Source: Streptomyces sp. YIM 121038
GTDB lineage: Bacteria > Actinomycetota > Actinomycetes > Streptomycetales > Streptomycetaceae
NCBI RefSeq assembly: GCF_006088715.1
Contig: NZ_CP030771.1
Span: 434,001-498,000 of the forward strand
DNA: 64,000 nucleotides
Direction: 5' to 3'
Position 1 is the stretch's first letter. Each line of letters starts with the position of its first letter. The position numbers and the translations under genes were made by a program. The notes beneath the pieces are model-generated. The model had not been told where the DNA came from and did no database searches. It was given only the letters and a program-made list of their open reading frames with translations. Below are positions 43,505 to 51,290 of this stretch, piece after piece.

Positions 43505-44092
43505 TCACGGCTGGCCGAGGCGGGCCAGTTCCGCGTCGACGGCTTCCCGGACGAGGCCGCGCGCGTGCTCCAGGGACAGACCGCCGCTCAGCCAGCGCAT
43601 GCTCAGGCCCTCCAGCAGGGCCGTGAGGCGTTCCGCGGCGGCGGCGAGCGAGGCCGCAGGCACCAGTGGCCGGACCCGCCCGAGCAGCCCGGCCACGTCC
43701 TGCACCCAGACCAGGGTCGCCCGGGCCAGGTCCTCGCGCAGAGCCGGGTCGAAGACGGCGCTCGCCCGCAGTTCGCCCCAGGCGGTGCTGTTCTCCCGGA
43801 CCTCCGGGGTGTCCTGGAACTCGAGGAGGAGCGCCTCGTCCAGTTCCTCCCGGGGGCTGAGCGGCGCGCCGCCCTCGGCGCGCGCGGCGGTGTAGCGCTC
43901 GGCCCGCTCGTTGATGAACTCCAGCGTGTGCCGCAGGATGCCCGTGCGGTCCTTGAAGTGGTAGTAGATCAGGCCGGTGGAGACCCCGGCCTCGGCCGCG
44001 AGCTCCTCCACGCGGAGCCCGCGGACACCGCGACGGGCGATCACCCGCGCGGCCGCTTCCAGGATCTGAGTACTGCGTGACGCCATGACCAT
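43505..44092 (-). CDS. TetR-family transcriptional regulator
   Basis: 195 residues from ATG 44092. N-terminal helix-turn-helix ILEAAARVIARRGVRGLRVEE then LAAEAGVSTGLIYYHFKDR; the ligand-binding half is mostly helical. Divergent from the agmatine-deiminase-type lipoprotein gene; two GACTG-containing inverted repeats in the 320-bp gap are likely operators, so it probably represses that gene and itself. The second ATG two codons downstream is possible. Confidence 0.88.
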   Translation of the reverse strand: MVMASRSTQILEAAARVIARRGVRGLRVEELAAEAGVSTGLIYYHFKDRTGILRHTLEFINERAERYTAARAEGGAPLSPREELDEALLLEFQDTPEVRENSTAWGELRASAVFDPALREDLARATLVWVQDVAGLLGRVRPLVPAASLAAAAERLTALLEGLSMRWLSGGLSLEHARGLVREAVDAELARLGQP

Positions 44093-44210
44093 GAACCCTA
44101 TCCGGACACCTGTCAGCGCCTGTCCCGCGGGCCGCCGGGGCCGTCCGCACCGGCAGTCGCGACTGCCCACGGGGACGGACGCACCCGTGCACCCGCACCA
44201 AGAATCACCG

Positions 44211-44339
44211 GACTGACCTACTTTTCAGTCGAGGCCGGACCGACCGGGCCGCACTCGCCGTCGAGCCTCGACGCACGCCATCGAGAATCACCATAAACTT
44301 GGACAGACTATCCCAGTAGTTTGACTGAAAATCCAGTCA
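44211..44339. promoter_or_regulatory. Paired TetR-type operators
   Basis: GACTGA-N8-TCAGTC at 44211-44230 and TGACTG-N6-CAGTCA at 44322-44339. Both are perfect in their arms and share the half-site GACTG/CAGTC, one near each gene of the divergent pair. Confidence 0.65.
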
Positions 44340-44412
44340 GGTCCACAGTGGGGTCACAGTCGCCTGTCCCCCACCACTGGACAGCTCGTCGGTCCACGAA
44401 TCGGAGCGCACC

Positions 44413-45591
44413 GTGTCCCACCTCTCCCCCTCCCGTCGCGCGGCCCTGCGCGCCTTCGCCGCGATCGGCGGCGCGCTGGGCCTCGGCGCCACCGCCGCCT
44501 GCGGCTCCGACAAGCCCTCACGGACGGGATCCGACACCGGCACCGGTGTCGGCACCAAGCGGGCCAAGGCCACGGACACCGGGCGCCGCTTCGGCGCGGA
44601 GTGGGAGAGCCACACGCGCACGTTCATGTCGTGGCCCGCGCTCGCGTCCGTCTGGGAGGAGGACCTGCCGTACGTGCGTGAGGACATCGCCCGCATCGCA
44701 CGGGCCGTCGGGGAGTACGAGGCCGTCGTGATGATGGCGCGGCCCGACCAGCAGAAGGCGGCGCAGCGGGCGTGCGGCTCGCAGGTCGAGGTCATCCCGC
44801 TCGCCGTCGACGACCTGTGGGCCCGCGACACCGTCCCTGTCTTCGTGGAGGAGGACGGCGAGACCGTCGGCGTCGACTTCAACTTCAACGGCTGGGGCGA
44901 CAAGCAGGAGCACACCAACGACGCCCGCGTGGGACGCACGCTCCTGCGCGAGTACGACATCCCCCGCGTCAAGGCGCCGCTCGTCTCCGAGGGCGGCTCC
45001 TTCGAGACCGACGGCGAGGGCACCCTGCTCATCACCGAGAGCTCGATCGTCAACGACAACCGCAACCGCGGCAAGACCCGCGACCAGATCGAGGACGAGC
45101 TGCTCGAAACCCTCGGCCTGGAGAAGGTGATCTGGCTGGCGGGCGTCCGCGGCGAGGACATCACGGACGCGCACGTGGACAGCCTCGTCCGGTTCACCGA
45201 ACCCGGCGTCGTCCTGCTGGACCAGGCGTTCCCCGGCACTCCCCCGGACTCCTGGTCGCGCTCCGCCGACCAGGCGCGGTCGGTGCTGAGCAAGGCCACC
45301 GACGCCCGGGGGCGGCGCTTCGAGATCGTCGACCTGCCGCAGCCCGACCTCGACAGGATCACGGGCGAGGGCGACGACTTCGTGTCGACGTACGCCAACT
45401 TCTACATCGCCAACGACGCGGTGTTCATGCCGAAGTTCGGCGACCGGAAGGCCGACGACCGCGCGCGCGGCATCCTCCAGGACCACTTCCCCAAGCGGGA
45501 CGTCGTGCCGGTCCGCATCGACACCATCGCCTCCGGCGGGGGCGGCATCCACTGCTCGACCCACGACGAGCCGGGCAAGCCCGCCGACTGA
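44413..45591 (+). CDS. Agmatine-deiminase/peptidyl-arginine-deiminase family lipoprotein
   Basis: 392 residues. N-terminus SRRAALRAFAAIGG is a twin-arginine signal and TAAC a lipobox (Cys near residue 36), so it is likely exported folded and lipid-anchored, unlike the usual cytoplasmic agmatine deiminase. Catalytic features of the guanidine-modifying fold are kept: DDLWARDTVP, EGGSFETDGEG, and the nucleophile Cys in GGGGIHCSTHD. It should hydrolyse a guanidino compound (agmatine or arginine-like) at the outer face of the membrane. GTG 44413 with GGAG upstream. Divergent TetR. Confidence 0.85.
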   Translation: MSHLSPSRRAALRAFAAIGGALGLGATAACGSDKPSRTGSDTGTGVGTKRAKATDTGRRFGAEWESHTRTFMSWPALASVWEEDLPYVREDIARIARAVGEYEAVVMMARPDQQKAAQRACGSQVEVIPLAVDDLWARDTVPVFVEEDGETVGVDFNFNGWGDKQEHTNDARVGRTLLREYDIPRVKAPLVSEGGSFETDGEGTLLITESSIVNDNRNRGKTRDQIEDELLETLGLEKVIWLAGVRGEDITDAHVDSLVRFTEPGVVLLDQAFPGTPPDSWSRSADQARSVLSKATDARGRRFEIVDLPQPDLDRITGEGDDFVSTYANFYIANDAVFMPKFGDRKADDRARGILQDHFPKRDVVPVRIDTIASGGGGIHCSTHDEPGKPAD

Positions 45592-45612
45592 CGGGCCGGG
45601 GCATCGGTCCAC

Positions 45613-45654
45613 GGGCGCGGCGTGGTCGCCCGCGCGGGCGGCCACGCCGCGCCC
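45613..45654. terminator. Convergent terminator
   Basis: 13-bp perfect stem GGGCGCGGCGTGG (45613-45625) with complement at 45642-45654; between two gene ends at 45591 and 45661. Confidence 0.75.
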
Positions 45655-45660
45655 GGCCGG

Positions 45661-47124
45661 TCACAGGAGCCGCTGGATCTCCCCGCGCACGCGGTAGAAC
45701 CCGCCCGCCGCCGCGTGCAGGGCGGCCACGGCGTAGCGGGCCCCGGGCTCCCGCATGGCGCGCGGGAACTGGACCCTCCAGGAGGAGTCGTAGCCCTCGG
45801 ACACCACGTGCACGCGCAGTCGGCCGCCCTCCTGGACGCACTCGACGACGACCGCTCCGGCGGGGGCGTGGGCGACGGTGGTCACCGCGGCCGCCGCGCT
45901 GCCCGGCGCGTAGGTGGGCACCGCGGCGGCCAGCTTGACGTCCCGGGCGACCGGGACCGTGCCCTGCTCCGCGGCGGAGACGGCCGCGTCGCTCGCGTCC
46001 ACGCACACCAGTGAGCCGTCCGTGGTCACCAAGTACAGCCGCTCGTCGTGGTACTGCATGGACAGGGCCGAGCCGCCGCCCGTGCCGAGCTTCCACAGCC
46101 GGGTGCCGTCCCGGTCGAAGCAGTACACGGACGAGGCCGCGTCACCGGCGAAGACGAACCGGCCGCCGGGCGAGGTCGCGCAGGAGTACACCGCACTGTC
46201 GCAGGCGTACGTGGCCTCGACGGCGCCGGTGGCCTTGGCGAGGCGCTGGACGGCGCGGTGCGCGGTCCCCGCGTACACGGCCTCGTCCTCCTGCCAGCCG
46301 AACAGCACACCGCCACGGGTGGAGGTGTGCCACAACTCGCCTCCCCCGTCGGGCGCGTAGGCGGTGACGCCCCGGGAGTGGCCGTGGTAGACGGCCCGGC
46401 CGTCGGCGCGGACCATCCAGGCGTGCTCGCCCCCGCTGCGGCGGGCCCACTGGTGCTCGTCCTCGTGGTCGATGACCGTGAGCCGGCCCTCGCGGTCCGA
46501 CACGTTCAGCAGGCCCTCGTGGATGTCGAGCCAGAAGATGTCGACGTCCGCCGCGATGTCGTACGCGGCGAAGGGCAGCTTCGACGACAGGTCGTACACC
46601 CGGCCGTCGTCGCAGCCCGCGTAGATCCAGAAGTCGTCGGCGACCAGGCACTTCACGCCGTCCGGCAGGCTGAACCTGGCCAGGACGCCGCCGTCGTGGT
46701 CCAGGGTGTAGACGTCCCCCGACTGGTTGCCGACCCAGCAGTGGTCGGCGTCGACGTGGATGCCGAACGCCGAGGAGCCGGTGCGGAACCGCCACAGGAC
46801 CGGAGCCACGGACCGCGCGGTGGACGGGGCGGAGGTCACCTGGCGCCGCGTCACCGGACGCGGGGCGCGCTGCCCGGGGATCGCGGGGGCGTACCCCTTG
46901 CGGACCTTCTCGCCCACCTTCTTCGCGGCGGCGGCACGGGCCTTCTCCGCCGTGGCGAACGTGGTGCTCTGCGTCTGTCCGTCGGCGCCGATCCTCCCGT
47001 ACCGCACCGTCACCGACTGGCCCGCGACGGTCACCTCGTAGAACTTGTGCGCGCCCCCGCCGTCCTGCGACAGCTCCAGATACGTCGTCGACTCCGGCGC
47101 ACCGGACATGGCGGACCCAGACAT
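45661..47124 (-). CDS. WGR-domain/beta-propeller fusion protein
   Basis: 487 residues. Residues 13-75 form a WGR domain (TYLELSQDGGGAHKFYEV, then VTVRYGRIGADGQTQ; YGRIG replaces WGRIG), followed by a basic linker and a PQQ-like six- to seven-blade propeller of repeated strands such as DHCWVGNQSGDVYTLDHDGG and LYLVTTDGSLVCVDAS. WGR domains bind DNA ends or proteins in PARP-like and related systems. No enzyme domain is visible. Start ATG 47124; a second Met lies five codons on. Function unknown; a protein-interaction sensor is plausible. Confidence 0.75.
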   Translation of the reverse strand: MSGSAMSGAPESTTYLELSQDGGGAHKFYEVTVAGQSVTVRYGRIGADGQTQSTTFATAEKARAAAAKKVGEKVRKGYAPAIPGQRAPRPVTRRQVTSAPSTARSVAPVLWRFRTGSSAFGIHVDADHCWVGNQSGDVYTLDHDGGVLARFSLPDGVKCLVADDFWIYAGCDDGRVYDLSSKLPFAAYDIAADVDIFWLDIHEGLLNVSDREGRLTVIDHEDEHQWARRSGGEHAWMVRADGRAVYHGHSRGVTAYAPDGGGELWHTSTRGGVLFGWQEDEAVYAGTAHRAVQRLAKATGAVEATYACDSAVYSCATSPGGRFVFAGDAASSVYCFDRDGTRLWKLGTGGGSALSMQYHDERLYLVTTDGSLVCVDASDAAVSAAEQGTVPVARDVKLAAAVPTYAPGSAAAAVTTVAHAPAGAVVVECVQEGGRLRVHVVSEGYDSSWRVQFPRAMREPGARYAVAALHAAAGGFYRVRGEIQRLL

Positions 47125-47232
47125 GGCAGACCCCTCCCCAGAGCGGACCCACGGCCGTTCCGGCGGGTCCCACTGCTCGAACCGTAGGAGGTGCCACTGA
47201 CAATCGGCCCCGACCGCGCACGCGAACGCGAA

Positions 47233-47258
47233 CGGCCCGGCGCGGGCGCGCCGGGCCG
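47233..47258 (-). terminator. Hairpin terminator
   Basis: 12-bp stem CGGCCCGGCGCG (47233-47244), GG, complement 47247-47258; 24 bp past the stop of the gene at 47282. Confidence 0.65.
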
Positions 47259-47281
47259 CGGTGGAGCGCTGGGCGGTGCGG

Positions 47282-47575
47282 TCAGCCGGTGACGACGTTG
47301 TGCGCCGGGATGATCTGCGGCTCGCCGTCGGCGTGGCCCAGGTCGGCGAGGATCGGCTGGAGGATCTTGGAGAAGTTCTCGAGCGCCTCCTCGGACTCCC
47401 ATACGTCGACGACCCGCCAGCCGCCGTCGACCGGCCCGGCCACGTGGGAGATCAGTCCGGGTGCGGGAATGTCGGCGAGCGAGGTGAACTCGCCGCCGTC
47501 GGTGAGGCGGTCGATGACGGCGTCGTAGAGCTCCTGTCCGACGCCGGGGATTTCGAAGGTGACGATGATGGCCAT
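47282..47575 (-). CDS. Small ABM-like alpha/beta-barrel protein
   Basis: 97 residues from ATG 47575 (GGGGGG 5 nt upstream). MAIIVTFEIPGVGQELYDAVIDRL, split as MAIIVTFEIPG and QELYDAVIDRL, then GGWRVVDVWESEEALENFSK: the standard antibiotic-biosynthesis-monooxygenase-like layout with a Trp-Arg-Val-x-Asp-x-Trp strand. May be a monooxygenase or a simple binding protein. Single gene. Confidence 0.7.
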   Translation of the reverse strand: MAIIVTFEIPGVGQELYDAVIDRLTDGGEFTSLADIPAPGLISHVAGPVDGGWRVVDVWESEEALENFSKILQPILADLGHADGEPQIIPAHNVVTG

Positions 47576-47806
47576 GTGGTCCCCCCACTGCCCGTTCATT
47601 GGGTCCGCCGCCCGCTCGTGGCGCGCGGCGAGATCGCTCCGGTCGGCGCGACCCCCTCATGCGTACCCGACCCGCCGTCCGGGCGTCGACGGATTGCGGG
47701 CGGTGGACCGAGGGAGCTGAGGCGCGCCGGGGGTTCCCGCGCCCCTGGCGAGCCGACTGCCACCCCGGGCGCACGCCGCGCCGTCACCGGGGTCGCGACG
47801 GACGGG

Positions 47807-48322
47807 TCAGTAGTACCCCTTCGTCCCGTCGAGCAGTTCCCTCACGATGTCCGCGTGGCCCGCGTGCCGCCCGGTCTCCTCCACGAGGTGGACGAGCATC
47901 CAGCGGAGGTTGGCGCCGCCGGAGCGGAAGCCGCGGTGGCGGCCGACGTCGTCCAGGGAGGCCGCGGCCACGATCTCGTTGCTCCGGGCGCACTGGGCCT
48001 CGTACTCCGCGAGCAGCTGTGCCAGCGGGATGCCTTCGGTCCGCCAGTCGGCGTCCTCGTCCGTCTCGTCGAAGGACGGGTTCCGCGTCTCGTCGCCGCC
48101 GAGGAAGAGCACCTCGAGCCAGGTGTGTTCGGTCCACCGCATGTGGCGGACGAGCCCGGCCATCGTCATCGCGGGCGAGGTGGGCAGGACGGAGCGGTGC
48201 GCGTCCGCCTCGCTCAGGCCCGCGCACTTCCTGCGCAGGATCTGCCGCTGGAGATCCAGCCAGCCGACGAGCGCGGTGCGTTCGTCGGCCAGCAAGGGGG
48301 GACGTTCGAGTGAAGAGGTCAT
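47807..48322 (-). CDS. DinB-family protein (DUF664)
   Basis: 171 residues. Four-helix bundle with RTALVGWLDLQRQILRRKCAGLS, split as RTALVGWLDLQRQ and ILRRKCAGLS, MAGLVRHMRWTEHTWLEV and LVEETGRHAGHADIVRELLDG; the His residues of the last motif are the metal ligands of DinB/mycothiol-dependent transferases. Start ATG 48322 is 11 bp after the cyclodipeptide synthase stop, so the two are probably co-transcribed. It could detoxify or tailor a product with mycothiol. Confidence 0.85.
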   Translation of the reverse strand: MTSSLERPPLLADERTALVGWLDLQRQILRRKCAGLSEADAHRSVLPTSPAMTMAGLVRHMRWTEHTWLEVLFLGGDETRNPSFDETDEDADWRTEGIPLAQLLAEYEAQCARSNEIVAAASLDDVGRHRGFRSGGANLRWMLVHLVEETGRHAGHADIVRELLDGTKGYY

Positions 48323-48333
48323 GCCCGGGGACG

Positions 48334-49137
48334 CTAGTTTTCCGGGGCCCCCGCTGTCGCCCGGTTTTCGTCCGGGCGCAGGACGAGATAGCCCTGGTGG
48401 GGGCTGGGCGACCAGGGCAGGCGGTGCGCGAAGAGGGCTTCGACGAACGGCGTCGTGCGGTGGTAGACGTACACCGAGGTCTCCACCCCCGCGATCCGCG
48501 GGGTGTCGATGAGCAGGGGGATGTCGGCGAGGAAGTACCGCACCGCCTCCTCGACCTGCCCCTCGGCCGGCTCGCCGGGCATGCGGTGGGCTAGCACGCG
48601 GCGCGAGGCGTCCAGGCACATGGCACGGAAGGCCGGGTCGGCGGCGAACCAGTGCCGTGCCTGCCGGTGCAGCTCCTGGAAGGCCTCGTTCGCCCGCAGG
48701 TGCTCCCAGTCGAGCAGGAACGGGTCGGTGTCCACGTGCCCGGTGGCGAGCCCGGCGGCGGGTCCCGTGGCGTGCCCGGTGGCGTGTCCACCGGTGCGGG
48801 CGAGACCGTCGCGGATGCGGTTGCGCATCTTCAGCCCGTTCTCGTGCGCCCGCCTTCTGGCCTTGTCCGCGGCCATGCCCGTAGCGGTGAGGGTGTACTG
48901 GGAGGGGCCGTCCGGGAGATGGAAGTGGACCCGCTCGAAGCGGGGCAGCACCCACTGGCAGAGCTCCGCGACGCGTGCGCGCTTGAAGTAGGAGTTGAAC
49001 GGGCTGATCCCCACGCAGGCGTGCTGGGCCAGCTCGGCGAGGCCGCGGCAGCGGGCGGTGAGCGGTTCGGCGATGAATCCCCCGCGGCTCCCGCGCTCGC
49101 CGCAGCCGTCGAAGAGCGCGTTCCGGTCGGTGCTCAC
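48334..49137 (-). CDS. tRNA-dependent cyclodipeptide synthase (NYH type)
   Basis: 267 residues. Nucleophile Ser45 in GISPFNSYF with Asn48; Tyr201 and the Tyr225-His226 pair keep the spacing of Tyr178 and Tyr202 in AlbC, so it is the NYH subgroup. At the AlbC Glu182 position there is Asp205 (YFLADIP), a conservative change of a catalytic residue. A repeat insert GGHATGHATGPAAGLATGH lies at 117-135. It should make a diketopiperazine from two aminoacyl-tRNAs. No cyclic-dipeptide oxidase or P450 is adjacent. TAGGGT 6 nt before the GTG suggests a leaderless start. Confidence 0.85.
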   Translation of the reverse strand: MSTDRNALFDGCGERGSRGGFIAEPLTARCRGLAELAQHACVGISPFNSYFKRARVAELCQWVLPRFERVHFHLPDGPSQYTLTATGMAADKARRRAHENGLKMRNRIRDGLARTGGHATGHATGPAAGLATGHVDTDPFLLDWEHLRANEAFQELHRQARHWFAADPAFRAMCLDASRRVLAHRMPGEPAEGQVEEAVRYFLADIPLLIDTPRIAGVETSVYVYHRTTPFVEALFAHRLPWSPSPHQGYLVLRPDENRATAGAPEN

Positions 49138-49560
49138 CCGCGTACCCTAAGCACCGCATGGCCGCCACGACGGCTGTACCGGGCCGGTGCCCCTCGAATC
49201 ACGTACTCCCGTACGCCTGCGGGATCCGCACGGGAGGACGGACCGGTTCGACCGGCGGCGCGAGAGCCCCACCAGGAAGCAGACGCCGCGTCTCTCGCGC
49301 CCCGTCGCGCACCGGCAGAACGCCCACGGATCTGAAGGCGCTTCCGGCGCCGTACTTGGCCGAACTTCCCCTAGGCACCCGCACTCTTGGTACGTACCAT
49401 TCGTGTCGCCTGAGGCCCTCAGTCAGCGGGCGGCCCGCTCGTCCCCCATGCCCGCCCGCTTGGCATGCCCCACCTGATTCCTCGTGGGCACATGCCCCCG
49501 CTCCTGAAACCGCTCATGTCACCTTCAGGATCCAGGCTCCATCAACGCGATAGGAAAACC
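49138..49560. other. 423-bp intergenic region
   Basis: Contains the promoter of the cyclodipeptide synthase (TAGGGT complement at 49144-49149) and, further right, a 12-bp palindrome TGGTACGTACCA at 49388-49399. Several open frames read through but none has a domain or a ribosome site. Upstream of the DUF4360 gene the frame is open from 49465 but the true start is 49561. Confidence 0.5.
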
Positions 49561-50220
49561 ATGGCCGGTGGACTTTTCGCGAGCGGCGCGCTGACTGCGT
49601 TGTTCGCCATGGCTCTGGCTCCACCCAGCACGTCCCAAGACGTCCCCACGACTCCCCAACCGCCCGCCGAGAGAATCCGGGTCGAGGTCGCCACGGTCAA
49701 CGGATCAGGCTGTCGGGAAGGCACGGTCGCCGTGGCGGCCGCCCCGGACAACTCGGCGTTCACCGTCACCTACAGCGACTACCTCGCCAGTGCGGGAGAG
49801 CAGTCCGATCCCGTCGACTTCCGCAAGAACTGCCAGCTCAGCCTGATCGTGCACGCCCCGGTGGACTACACCTACGCGATCGCCAGCGTCGACTACCGCG
49901 GCTATGCCTCACTGCAGTCCGGTGCCAACGGCGTCGAGAAGGCGTCGTACTACTTCCAGGGCTCACCCGACACCACGTCCGAGAGTCACCGATGGCGCGG
50001 CCCGTACGCCGACAACTGGCAAGCGACCGACTCGAAACCGTGGGAAGACCTGGACTGGGCGCCGTGCGGCTCCAGGCGGAACCTCAACGTCAACACCGAG
50101 CTGCGGGTCCTGCTCGGGTCCTCGGACCCCGGCAGGACGAGCTTCATGACCATGGACTCGACCGACGCCAAGGTCAGCAGCGTCTACCGACTCGCCTGGA
50201 AGCCGTGCCCGGGCAAGTAG
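49561..50220 (+). CDS. DUF4360 secreted protein
   Basis: 219 residues from ATG 49561 (AGGAAAACC just upstream). Signal-like N-terminus GGLFASGALTALFAMALAPP, then VEVATVNGSGCREGTVAVAAA and FTVTYSDYLASAG, the opening signature of DUF4360, with the expected cysteines (GSGC, KNCQLSL, WAPCGS, WKPCPG). Extracellular beta-sandwich of unknown role. Ends at a terminator shared with the DUF1707 gene. Confidence 0.85.
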   Translation: MAGGLFASGALTALFAMALAPPSTSQDVPTTPQPPAERIRVEVATVNGSGCREGTVAVAAAPDNSAFTVTYSDYLASAGEQSDPVDFRKNCQLSLIVHAPVDYTYAIASVDYRGYASLQSGANGVEKASYYFQGSPDTTSESHRWRGPYADNWQATDSKPWEDLDWAPCGSRRNLNVNTELRVLLGSSDPGRTSFMTMDSTDAKVSSVYRLAWKPCPGK

Positions 50221-50291
50221 CCGGCTTCCCCGAGCGCACCAGCGCAGCAGTACCCGTACGACCGCTCGGCGTGGAACTCTGAGCCGAGGGC

Positions 50292-50329
50292 GAGCGGGAG
50301 GCCCCGTCCGCGGGCCGGGTCTCCCGCTC
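50292..50329. terminator. Convergent terminator
   Basis: GAGCGGGAG (50292-50300) pairs with CTCCCGCTC (50321-50329); part of the loop (GCCC/GGGC) can extend it. Lies between stops at 50220 and 50344. Confidence 0.65.
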
Positions 50330-50343
50330 TACCGGTGGTGACC

Positions 50344-51003
50344 TCACGCGCCCGTGGCCAGGGACGCCGGCCTGCGCAGCAGCCACTGTCCGAACGTCCG
50401 GCGCGGAGGCCGCACCACCACGCGGCCGTGCGCCTTCTGACCGACCAGCTCCACCCGCAGGGTGACCGGCGTGCCCGGGTCCGCCGGTGCCTGAAGGTGC
50501 TTGACCTTGCTGTGCACCAGGTGCAGCCCGTCCGTATCGACCACGACGCCCGGCCGCGTGATCAGCGTCAGGGTCTTGCCCGTCATGCCTACGTCGATCC
50601 GCAGGGTGTCGTGCGTGATCACCGCGTCGGTGAAGTCCAGGGTGACGGCGCAGTACATGACCGCGAGCTCCAGCTTCCGCGGCACCACCCAGCGTCCCGT
50701 GCGCTCGATCGCGCCGCTGTGGACCTGCTCGAACCGCACCACGTCCTTGGCCTCCACCGCGGCCGTGTCGGCTCCGGCCGACGCGGGCGGCAGGTCGGCG
50801 GTGAGCGCGGCCAGTTCGCTCAAGGTCCGCGCAGACAGGGCGACTTCGAGGCGCTCGTCCAGCTCGTCCCCCGTCAGCAGGCCGTCCCCCGCCGCGACGC
50901 GCAGCACCTCCACCACGCGGTCCCGGTCCGCGTGCGAGGCACGCAGCGCGGGCGACGAGCCGGGCCCGGCGGACTTCCCGGTGGGTGAGATCTCTCCCGA
51001 CAT
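50344..51003 (-). CDS. DUF1707 protein
   Basis: 219 residues from ATG 51003. The segment RASHADRDRVVEVLRVAAGDG then LLTGDELDERLEVALSARTLSEL is the DUF1707 (SHOCT-like) helical motif at residues 22-65. The C-terminal part is a beta-rich DUF2154-like domain with RVELVGQKAHGRVVVRPP. No transmembrane helix. Common in actinobacteria as an accessory membrane-associated protein. Divergent from the deaminase-toxin gene, 287 bp away. Confidence 0.8.
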   Translation of the reverse strand: MSGEISPTGKSAGPGSSPALRASHADRDRVVEVLRVAAGDGLLTGDELDERLEVALSARTLSELAALTADLPPASAGADTAAVEAKDVVRFEQVHSGAIERTGRWVVPRKLELAVMYCAVTLDFTDAVITHDTLRIDVGMTGKTLTLITRPGVVVDTDGLHLVHSKVKHLQAPADPGTPVTLRVELVGQKAHGRVVVRPPRRTFGQWLLRRPASLATGA

Positions 51004-51290
51004 GTTTCCGTCCTGGTCCTGTCGAACGTCTCCGCGCGACACCGGCGGTCACGCGCGTCGAAGGCTAACGCTATATCGCGATAGGGATCCCGGCCAGACC
51101 CTGTCGGCGGAAGCCCGCCGGACCCGGCCGGTCTGCCCTCAGGCATGCCCTCAGGGCCCTCCCGGCTTCCGGGCGTGGCTGACTACAACGACGTGGCGAG
51201 GGCGGTCCGGACCAGGAGCTGCCGGCCGACCTCGGGAAGGGGCACATTCCGTACGGCTGTGGGCCCGAAGGCGACCGGACGGGACACGTC

